NCBI GenBank assembly: GCA_932294295.1
Contig: OW028584.1
Coordinates: 28,120,470 to 28,184,469 of the forward strand
DNA from: Alitta virens
Taxonomy: Eukaryota > Annelida > Polychaeta > Phyllodocida > Nereididae
Reading direction: 5' to 3'
DNA: 64,000 bases
A program made the translations under genes and the position numbers. The notes below the pieces were generated by a model, which worked only from the letters and a program-made list of their open reading frames with translations, had not been told where the DNA came from and did no database searches. Below, piece after piece: positions 15,201-27,200 of the stretch (position 1 is the first letter of the stretch; each line of letters starts with the position of its first letter).

Positions 15201-18200
15201 AAAAGGAAAATAAACCATGATAAACTTGCGTTCTTGTCTCAGTGCCGCTGTTAGTTTGTGACGTCACTCATTGAATTCAGTTATTTTACGTCATAGGCCT
15301 GGCAACGAGGCTCGCTAAATATGGTCCACAATTTTGGTCCGCTATACTGCACTTTTTCTGGCAATTTTGCCTCATTGACCTAATTTTGATTATGTTATAT
15401 ATTATGACATCATTACTTCTCCATTGTTCTTGCACTCTGTGACCACACCATGGCCGTTGTCTATGGATGACGCCACAATATATCGGAGTGCAAAGAGAGG
15501 TGAATGAGGCAGAAATACAAACATGGCTGCTGTGTGAAAAGGGTGTATGAAGCAAGTCAATGCCCAACCGGAGTTATTTTCTTGCCTGGTGTGGATGATC
15601 TACTCTTTTCCCAGTCAGAACTTGGAAAGCTAAACAAGGTAACCTATTAGTTACTTCATTAGTATAATCGAAAAATTTTCCCTGCGATTAGTTTAATACT
15701 TTAAGAGTGACACACGCATCTTGCTAGAACAGTCTAAATTGAGGAGAGAATTTCATAATAATAACTTTGTCCAATTTGTGCATTCTAGTGGGCCAAAACT
15801 ACAAAAAAATTTATTTTATATAGGGTCTTTTTTCTTAAAGCATCTGTGGGTCACACAAGCGTTTAACACAAGGTGCAATTTCACCACTTTTTCATTCTTA
15901 TCAAAGTATTCCTAAGAAATAAATTAATATTCTTATCAGGAATAAAACGTTCCAGATTGTAAGAAATGCACCCATTTATTTATTATCTAGACAACCCAGT
16001 ACAACCTCTCTAGTTCCCTGAGTGAAGAAACACTTAGGTTGGGTATTGCGAATTCTGTGATCTGATTGGTCGATATCTAGCATACACAGATTGTGATGTC
16101 ACTTTGCAATTCACAGACCCGACCTGTCTCCTTACTTGAGATGGGAACGAGTCAAGAGTACAACCAATGGAGTCTACTTCTGTCAACAAAAGAAAAAAAC
16201 AAGAAGATGGAACCCGGTTTCTCATTGAGTTCACAGGAGAATTACTTGGTACAACCACAGATATCGCTCACTTTTTCCATGCCGGACGAAGTTCATCTGA
16301 GCTAATTTTGTCTCCAAGGAGGAGGACTTATGCCAGCCTGTCACAACTTTTGAATTTCCACATTTCTTGAAATATATCTACATATTAAAACTGGGCACTG
16401 ATATCAAACAACAGCAAAAACCAAATATAATTTTCGGCCTTATCAGTCAACTTATATTGTGAATTGTTCTATCAAGATTAATATAAGACCACACAATGAT
16501 AAAATGATAATATTTGACACGTACGTCAAAAAAGACTTTTAGCCGTCCATGTACGTATTTAATAATAGTGTATTGAAAATGATAGTTTCAAACAAAAAGC
16601 CAAATGACGAGAATTTTAAATCCTAACGGTCTCCCTAACACAAGCGTTGTCTACCAAGTCAATATCTCAATTCATACTTCATAATTTTACTAAATCTAAA
16701 AACCTCTATCTTTGGCTTACCTGGTTGGGATGAGGAGCCTGCATCTGTATAGCATCCCGTTGCTGCTGCTGCTGCTGTTGCTGCTGTTCCAACATCTGCT
16801 GAGCATTCTGAATAAACGCTTCAATCTCACGACCCACATCTGCATCAGATACCTCTTCCTGGGGCACAACCACCGTGACGGCAAGGACAGGAGGTGTCGT
16901 CGTAGCAACGGTCCCAGCCTCCTCTTCATCCCTTCTTTGCTGTTCTTCCAAAAACTGCATCGCTTCCTCCATGGAAAGTCCCTCCTAATAAAATCAATGT
17001 GACGAATGAATTTACTTCCATTTTTTTTTCTTTCTAAAATAGTGTATATGTGACCTTAAGATAACAGACAATGTCTTTTAAGTGAGCGGACTCAACATAT
17101 TTCACAAAACTGCCCATTCTGTCATTCCCCCGTCCCCCTTTTTTTTATCCATAATTTCTAATGCAAGATACTCTTTTTCACAAACTCAGCAAAAACTTAA
17201 TCACGATTCATAATTAACTTATCCTCATTTTTTTGTTACTCTTGCAGAGTCACAAGAATTCATTAAAAATTCATTAAACAATGTTAAACAGAAAAGTAAA
17301 CCTGTGGTCTAAGAGTCTATTACAACATATTCTAATAATTTGCCTTTTCTTCAAATGTAAACATGATGCTTATCATTAGAATTCCAAATAACATTTACTC
17401 TCTCAGATCCACTTAATTATCATGTACGATATTATTTGCCGACCACCAAAAACTCACATCACTTTCATCCAATTCGGCCGGACGTCTTGATTGTCGGGTT
17501 ACAGACTGTTCGGCGGGCACCGCAATAGGGACCAGTTCTCCTGTCTCTCCATCAACGATGAACGTGATGTCTTGATGCTGCGGCTGCTGCTGCTGCTGAT
17601 CATCCTCTTGCTCTTTCTTCACATCAAATTCATCCTGAACGCAAAGAAAATTCACTTTAGAGATGATGGAAAATATTACAGAATTTGGTGCGAAAGATAA
17701 TATATTTATAAACATTTGTAAAAATGGACATGTCCGTCAATTATTATGATTATTGGGTGACTTTAAACTTCAATAACTCACAATATATCATAAACTTTTT
17801 AATATTTTTTCACAACTTAAGATATCAGGGATGTGATTGATCAGTGATAAAAAAACCGGAAAATGTCAGGATGAACAAAAAAAAACCAAAAAATTGAATT
17901 TGACCCTCAATTTCACATGCCAAAAAAACCGGATTTCCGGAAAAAACCGGAAAAATCAAATCCCTGGATATCTACTATTCCAGCTATTCTGATCAAAATT
18001 AACATCAATGGAAATTCATTCCCCACTGCTTTGAACAACGATGAATGTTGATAGTTTTCACATAAGCATGATAAGTTTAAAACCACAATTTTCAGTCTGA
18101 AATGCTCTGTGGATATTTACTGATATCAGCAAATTATTAATCCCGCAATATTCAATGTGTACTAATTGCTACCAGAAAACGACTCCAGCTATTTAAATTT

Positions 18201-21200
18201 AGACTGAATTTAACATTTTGCCGATTCAAAATTCCCCAGATATATCTTGTTCCAACGTGCTTCGTGACTTTTCCGAGCAATGTTACAGACAATAAAGACA
18301 TTTTACCCCTACTACTGATTCATTTTCATTAAATAATACTTACTAATTCCTTCTGTTTCTTTAAAGCAAGTTCTTGTTCTTTCTCTAAATTCTGTCGCAA
18401 GTTGGGGTCGAAAACTTCTCTTCCGACCCCAAGGTCCATATCCTGGCGCCATAAAATGTCGATAAGGTCCATGTCCTGTAAACAAAAACACTATGATTAG
18501 GCAAGTAAATGACACCCCTTGTGAGGTCAATGAGTAACAAATAAACACCAAACCTTATCTCTCATCATTACACCTGCCTCTGGCAGTCACCTGAGATCAT
18601 TTTTTGTCAAAATGGCCAGCCAGTAGGTTACTGTAAGGATATCCGCAACTTGCGATTGATTGTACATGCACAACAACTAGATCCCCGTGTTAGAATTAGT
18701 TCGGTGAACAAGGACCAGCATAACAGACTAAACAGTGACTCAGAAAGTTACCACAATGTAAATTTAAACTGTTTTTATTCAACCAAAATAGGATATTAAC
18801 ACTATGATTAGGCAAGTAAATGACACCCCTTGTGAGGTCAATGAGTAACAAATAAACACCAAACCTTATCTCTCATCATTACACCTGCCTCTGGCAGTCA
18901 CCTGAGATCATTTTTTGTCAAAATGGCCAGCCAGTAGGTTACTGTAAGGATATCCGCAACTTGCGATTGATTGTACATGCACAACAACTAGATCCCCGTG
19001 TTAGAATTAGTTCGGTGAACAAGGACCAGCATAACAGACTAAACAGTGACTCAGAAAGTTACCACAATGTAAATTTAAACTGTTTTTATTCAACCAAAAT
19101 AGGATATTAACACTATGATTAGGCAAGTAAATGACACCCCTTGTGAGGTCAATGAGTAACAAATAAACACCAAACCTTATCTCTCATCATTACACCTGCC
19201 TCTGGCAGTCACCTGAGATCATTTTTTGTCAAAATGGCCAGCCAGTAGGTTACTGTAAGGATATCCGCAACTTGCGATTGATTGTACATGCACAACAACT
19301 AGATCCCCGTGTTAGAATTAGTTCGGTGAACAAGGACCAGCATAACAGACTAAACAGTGACTCAGAAAGTTACCACAATGTAAATTTAAACTGTTTTTAT
19401 TCAACCAAAATAGGATATTAACTCGACTTGACCTTTAACAATGTTTAACATCAATTGCTTAACAGTCAGAAAACTTAATATTGAATAAAAACACTGTATT
19501 TCTTAAACACACACCCACTGTTCAACATGTTCAAGGAACTTTAAAGACCGCCAAGTGATTCTTTCAATCAATAAACGATAAATTCAATACACAGCCAGCT
19601 TGACTGATTGCATCAAATTCATCCGCATGATCAGTTGAGAAAATCTATAAATCGAGTCTGATCACTTCAGTAATGCTTAGTATTTTATGTTACGTAAGAC
19701 CTTGCCTAACATACTGCTCTTCAGAACAATATTAATTGATAAGTACGGTCCATATATATTGATCTTCCACTTGCCATAAGATACCTCAAATTCAAATTAA
19801 TGCAATCATTTGCAGAAGCTATCGAATCATATGTGATGAGAAAATATTAGCCAACAGTCCAACACAGATCGACAATGCATTATATTGTCATTCTGTCAAA
19901 ATCACACTATTTATATTAAACTGCATACCTAGCGAATGTATGTGGGACTGTGTGTACCCAATACTACTCAATTATATTATAAACTTTAAAATATTGTTAA
20001 ACAGGTCGATGTCCTGAAAATCTTTCTGATACATTTAGCATATGTATGAAACTATGAATAGGCTGACTACAACCAATGAAATTAGCTGACAAGTAAAACA
20101 AATCAACATACCAATTAGTACGATAAGCAATGCAATCGCTACAACAATGTAATGGATGATAATTAGCGTTAATCATATCAGTGATCACATCACTGTTATT
20201 ATCATGATAATGGCATAAAATAGCTTTACAAAACCATTAATTACAAATATTAGTTTTTCAATTATCACTCACCATGCTCACACCAGGCATTTCCATGGCA
20301 TAACAGAACATGACGAACCACCATGTAAACCTCTAAATATTTCTTTTAAACCACACTCTCCAGCATAAACAACAAACTACCTATCCTGTGTGACAATATG
20401 CCCTTCCTAATACCAAACCACAAAACTGAAAGAAAAAGAAAACGTTCCTAAATTCTAAACTTCCTACATCTAAGCAATAGACGTCTTCCTAGTAAGAAAC
20501 TATCAGCTCAAAGATAAAACAAAACATTCTAGAACGAAGTACTAAGAGATCTATACAGTGCAGAGCAATATTCTGACCATGGTCACAATGATTTATGACT
20601 AAATCAAGAAAAATCGCATGATCAAGGAGCAACTCAGGATAACCTTAAAGATAAGTTACTGCCATAGAGTTAAACAATAAAAAGGCTACACCATGATGTA
20701 ATGTGCAGCTCTAATTGACGTTATTGCTAATTACTACTTCTTCATATTATCAATCTATTTCTGTGGAGCAATAACAAGGAATAATAACGAACTTGGATCC
20801 TGCCCGAAAACAAACAAAACATCTTATTCCGTATTTTAAAACAGGGATGTAAAACCTGGATAAGTATGATTGATCATGTTGATAACGTGGTGTGGACTCC
20901 AAGGTTTATCTCATCATTACGCCTGCCTCTGGCAGCTGGTCATGCAGGCTGACTTAGAAGAAGAGTTCTCAGACCCAGAAGCATTGAGGCATTAAACCTA
21001 GAATGCATACAAACCCTTCAAGTAAATCAAAGCTAATCTCATCATACCAGGTAATTGGGTGAACACAGATTATAAATCAGTTTATGAGGATTGGATATAT
21101 AGCAAACACTCAGTATAATCTCTATTCAGCTGCTATTGTAAATACAGTGTTAAATATGCTCAACTTGGGGTCTTTTAAGTCAGGTTACCCTGCATTTCAT

Positions 21201-24200
21201 GAATCACCTAGCACATGCCTAGGGGAGTGCCTTGCTTACACGTGGCATGTGTTGTGAAAAAACAAGCATATCAGTGCAAATGTTAATATTATACAGGGTT
21301 AATGTGCATCTATAGCATGCAAAAACATTAACAATAATTTTTTTAAACTTAACATTTGTGACTTCGTCAGCTATATAATCAATAACTATTTGTTATTCCT
21401 AGTAGGTTTGTAGGCTCAGCTTCTGTTTACTTCTGTACAGAAAATTAATTATTATCATGGACTTAAAAAAAGTAGTTCCAACCTTAAATTAATAAATATC
21501 TTGCTTGTTTTTAGGTAAGATTACTAGTTCTGCAGCAAGTATAAAATTTTCTTTTTCCTTCTTTTATTTGTTTGTTTATTATATTTAAAAGTTTAGCTCA
21601 ATCATTTTAATATGCAGGAAATTTTGAATCTTCGATCGAGAATTGTATTTAACGATTTGGTTAACATGCTGTAACACCATTCTAACACGATAAATGTTTT
21701 GGCAACCTTGAAAGTAAAATATTAGTAAATCGGAAATCCAGGACAGATCACCATATATATCAGCAGGTGATCAGAGCACTGAGCCTGTACATATGTATAT
21801 GACTCACAATGTGGGACAATTTCCCCTTCATCATAATATTATTCATCCAGGAACAAGTACGGTCACAGCAAATATAGGTATAAAAGCTAGTGTTGTGTAT
21901 CATAACAGCGAAGCGATACAATAGGTATCATCGATATCTTGAACTGATACCCGATACATATCGCGATACATAAATTGAGGTTGGCTTACCAAATTATAAA
22001 TGAGAAATGCAACATTTTTGTTGGTTTGGGCTCAATATGGGCTGGCAGCATTTTTGCTGTTTTTAATTGCTTTTTATTTTTTTAAAGAGAAGTTTTATTA
22101 AAAGAATGTAACAACCTGTACAAAATATACATCTATGCACCCATCATCTATAAACAGACACCTTTTTTCAAGGCATTGGTAGAGTCTATACTTGGGGTAC
22201 TGATTTCAATCAACTACCCCATTTCCCCAAGTGGCTTCCCCAATTACAATTATTCCTGAACTTCAATGAATTGCTAGAGAGAAACCACTATCAACCTGTT
22301 CTTTTCAATTACGAAATGTCCACCCTCGCCAGCGACGTAAGCAATTCAAATTGGGCAATATTATATCGATTTGTACGGCAGCACTACACCGGTTTCTGTA
22401 TCGTTTAGAATTTACCGGTTTTAACGATATATCGTGAACCGGTACACAACACCAATAAAAGCAACACGAATAATTTTTCAAGAGTGTTGCAACTAGATCA
22501 CACATGTATCATAGTAGATTCTATAATAAGCTTTGGGGGCGAGGGTGACACATCTATGAACTGACTGCACTGTATGAATCATACATGTTGGAACTTGGAA
22601 CAGACAATAACCATGGTAACCATTGATTTTCCTTAGTTTTTAATTTCCCTAAATTTGTAGCAATACCACATGATGGCACACTGTGACTGTAACAGAATAA
22701 AAATACAGCAGTGATATCAACTAAGCTATTGGTACCTATTGACATTTATGTTTTAATTTTTGATTCCTTTTCTGCATTGTGTTGTTCTAAGTGTAGAACA
22801 CTTAGCTAGCTGGAAGATTTATGGTCACAAAATACATAGCAAAAACTGATTTCCAGTACAAGGTCAAAAATAACATAATTCATAGAGATATGTCATGACA
22901 TAAAACATAACAAAAGAGTGCAATTTAGAGAGATATTATCAGACAAAATTGTATATATCATGATATTTTGATATCCCATTCAAAGGACAAGGCAAGATAT
23001 AGACCAAAGTGCAACAATTAGCATCAAAGAGATAACCATTGATAACTGAAATATCCTGCATTATCCTAATTATCTTTTAAAGATATCAATAAATTTCCCA
23101 CTTCAAACCCATTCAAATATCAAGTACTTTGAAGTATCAAGTATACCTCATGTATAGTATGTAAAAGAACTAACTTGTAATACTATAAACCTAGATCTGA
23201 AATTTAATCTCATGAATGGATCCGATCACACCTATATCTAATTAATGGCTATAAACTTAGTATAAACCGATACTTGAATAGTAAACAAGATAAGGATCTA
23301 ACTAAATTAATTCACAAGCCATATGGTATTGTCAACTTGATAATGTGGGCAATTATTTTGCACGACAAGCAATGAAGCAAAGCAGAAAATTACGGCTTCA
23401 ATGTTCTGAATGGATCATTCAAGCTTTTTATTGACCAGTTCGAACATGATAGGATTCTCAACAACGGTTCAACAGTTTGGTTCGATGCTAATGTAAATGA
23501 GTGACCTGCAAGAACTTGAATACTTGTTTAAACACTTATTTTGTAGCAATATACTTGTTTAGTATGTGAGCAACTCATGGTGACTTTTCACTGCTTTTTG
23601 TGCACAGGATAACTATAACTGTATGTACATGATTTTTTAGGTTTGGTTTTCTGCTTTTTAGTTTCAAATTCCATCACCAGTTTGACAGTGACTGAGTCAG
23701 CATGAGGTATGCAGCAATGTTAACAATACAAAAGCCAGATAAGTTAAGGATAAGTTTTAAGTATGATCCCACAATCTACAAATCTACATTCTCAGTGGAC
23801 CATTGACAGGCCACATTATCACTGCAATTATCAAGATTATTTATGTTCCGTAAAAAGCACCAAACAATAGAGTCTTTTCACTGAACAGCCCTGAATTCAG
23901 CAGGACACAAGTCTTACCTCTCTTCTTCTTACTCATTTTGCTTTTCAGACACAGTAGGTAATAACTAACTGCTTCCATAAATACAACTTTCTCAGCAAAA
24001 TAACAAATATCAACTAAATGATAAGGTGTCAACTATACATTAAAATGCACTAAAAATACTACTGCTTGGATGCACTTTGCTTCAGCCAATCACAGCCAAG
24101 GGCGGGAACTTTTTAAGCCAATAGAATTGCAGTATTCTGTTTTAGCCACCTGGTGGAAATACAGAGAACCTTCCGTGAAAATCCACTATTGAAGGAAATT

Positions 24201-27200
24201 GTCATCAGCGTCCCGGAGAGTGAAACTTCACTGCAAGACCACTTGCATAGCTTCTTACTGGCACTAGTTGTATCCGAACACTATTCTAGTTCATTCTCCT
24301 ACATATATAATTATCTAACGTCCTCATAATACTAATGATGATTCGCATGTTTAGTACTACATGTGCAGCATAACGGCTTTGTAGCTCACTGATACCCACC
24401 CACATCATGCACATATGGTCTGGGGAGTGGGTCAATGTAAAATGCAGACCTTTCAGAATCCAGACCATATCATGGCTCTGACATGCTGAGGGCATTTCAT
24501 CAATCTTCATGCCATTTTTAATGTATCTTTCATTTTACAAAACGTCAAAATCCTGTTTATTTAATATAATGCTACTAGAATATTGACACTATTTTTCATT
24601 GATATGTCTGATTGTCATAATTCTGTTACTATGCAATTTGTGCTTATATAGACAGCATTGACAATAATGTCAGTAATAGACTTCAACGGCTAAATCTTTC
24701 ACTTTTATACTTAGCAAGAGCAGCACCATGTACATATATAATGTAGTATTGTACTTTTACTTCATGATCTTGCGGTAAATAAAAGCTGATTAGAGCTGCA
24801 CACCCTAACACAAAGAGATGTCACTGACCACAGTGACCAGTGACCACCTCACTTTCTGAGTCTTTGAATTGACCATAATATCAATCTTTTCATAACTGTA
24901 CTGACAATTCATAATATATCATGCAATATATCAATAAGCATGATGAATACTATTAAAATAGCACTCCGGGACAAAGCTGGTTCACTGCCAGATCTCTTGA
25001 ACAAACTGCCCACATGACTCCTGGCACAGAACAAGAGATATATACTATGGAGAAGCAACAAAGAAATACAGAACAAAGAAACTTTAGGTCAATGCCACTA
25101 TATACTCGCCACAGGTTGGATCTACAATGATCTATGGACCTAGTTCTATCATCTATCATACTGATTATATGATTGAGCTGTTACTTGTTCTAGAAATACA
25201 AGAGATCTGTGCGCGATAAACAACAATGATAAACATATCCTTAAAACTTCACTAATTTATTCATCCTAATCAGGTTTTGAGCTGGTGAATGATCGAGCTG
25301 TTTAAAACATGTCCGAGAAGTTGGAAATGCAAGAGATGCTATTAAAACATATTAAACTGCATGAGATTTCAATTTTTAGTAATAATAAAATGTTATATGC
25401 TGCACTACTGATTGTTGTCATTAACATACTGCATACTGTTATGCCATAAACAAAATTGATGCAATTTTACATGTGCATGTCATCATGGCTATGACACAAC
25501 TGCACTATGTGGGCAATTCTTCACATGAATGAGTTTTGATAAAAGAGGCTAAATTGCTAATATCATACAGTCAGCAAAAAGTCATTAAAGTTGGAACACA
25601 GTGGCGCAGACTGGAAATACAAGTTTTGAAGCATAAAATGCATACAGCATATCAACTTTTAAGTGATTTAACAACTTCGAAATAGAATCATGATAATTTC
25701 ACAATAATAACTATCAATCAGCATGTGTATAAGTTATTAACACGCAGGCACATCCCAAGACTTCAATGGTAAAGTTTGACTTATGTTATCATTGTTAGGA
25801 CTTACTGAAACTGGTGTAGAACCGAAAACGCGTCCAAATTGTCAATCTGAATTGGTTTTAGCTAAACAATATTATAACCAATGTTTTGACTCATTAAATT
25901 TTTAGTTTCTTGCACAATGTGGGCCCAGTTTTCCAATATTGTAACAGCCAGTATCGGCATGAAAAAAAAAACGTTGCACCCAGAAAGGACATCTGCTGAA
26001 TAAAAATTACGAAACCACGAACAGTTGCACCGGAATGTATAATGTCAACATGCTGCCATGTCGGTTTCATAACGCTAATATCCAAACGAGTGTTTTTATG
26101 TCAATGTTTTATGAACTTTTATCTTTACTATGAAATGCAATATACATGATATATACTTTATAATATCAATACATGCATAAATTATATGCACACATCTGTT
26201 TGTTTGTATAGCTGATTAAAATATCCAAATTCACTCTTATGGAAAGTTATGCAATATAACTTAAGTAAAAACGGCTGCATCTTTTAAATTAATTATCAAG
26301 CAAAAATTCAAACCGGAACTATGAGAAATCAAGATGTCAATATAACTTGGGTATGTACAATATATTTTGCACCATATCTCCAAAATTGACATTAGACAAC
26401 CCACATACATGGTAAAGACATGTTTGCAATCACTATGAGTCATCAATTCACAGGCTAATCATACTAGTCAACATAGGTTGAGCTGGAAAAAAATAAAAAT
26501 AGAAGGGAAAAAAGAGCATTTGTTTGTTTACATTACAATACCATATCATACCTCTTTAGTAAGTTCATCCCCAGGAGGTCGAAATGTCAATTGCAAATCA
26601 GGAGATTCGGGAGGTCCAACAGCCCCTTCTGGTAGTTCCGCGTTTGGTACATTTTGAGCATTTTCTGTCACAGAGTTTTCTCCTTGTGTTGCAGGTTGAG
26701 CATTTGGTATGGTTTCATCTGGCAACAAGAAAGTTCCTGGGCCCTGATTGGCCAACCAGGCGTTTATCCTTGTGTCTAAACCATCAAATCGACGAAAGTC
26801 ACTCAGCGAATGAAGCTCTCGAAATATTGACGATCTGTAGTTTTCTATTTGTTTGGGGTGCGAGTACCCATAGTCACTGTTCCATCTGTTATTGTGGAAG
26901 TTTTGTGATTGAACGTATGCAGAACTTGTGCCAAGTATAATTTCTTGAACTTCTGGATAATTATGGAAATTGGTTAAATAATTATTGAGATCAGTGCGTA
27001 ATAAGCTTAGCACAATGGCTAGCTGCAAAAGTCCATCTGTAAAATGCTTCTTCATTGTTTTGATGAGATGCTGTAGTCCAAGTAAATGACGTACCGTCCT
27101 CTTTGTTTAGGTGAGTAAGACTGAAGCCACGGACTTCTTTGTTGTATGTATTTGAACTGGCAACTGGGTAGTGACAGCTGTCAAAATCGTTAAACTGTCA

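Larger units (their letters stand above)
18476..26551 (-). other. 8-kb first intron of the long isoform
   Basis: Contains the 3x311-bp array, the 567-bp hAT-like element at 21888-22454 and AT-rich unique sequence. Several short open frames have no recognisable product. Confidence 0.65.

Noticed and set aside
18489..19421. Direct repeats considered as a CRISPR-like or centromeric array
   Set aside because: Units are contiguous without spacers, only three, and in a eukaryotic intron.
26584..26940. 118-codon plus-strand frame
   Set aside because: Antisense to exon A, which has clear NRF1 homology.
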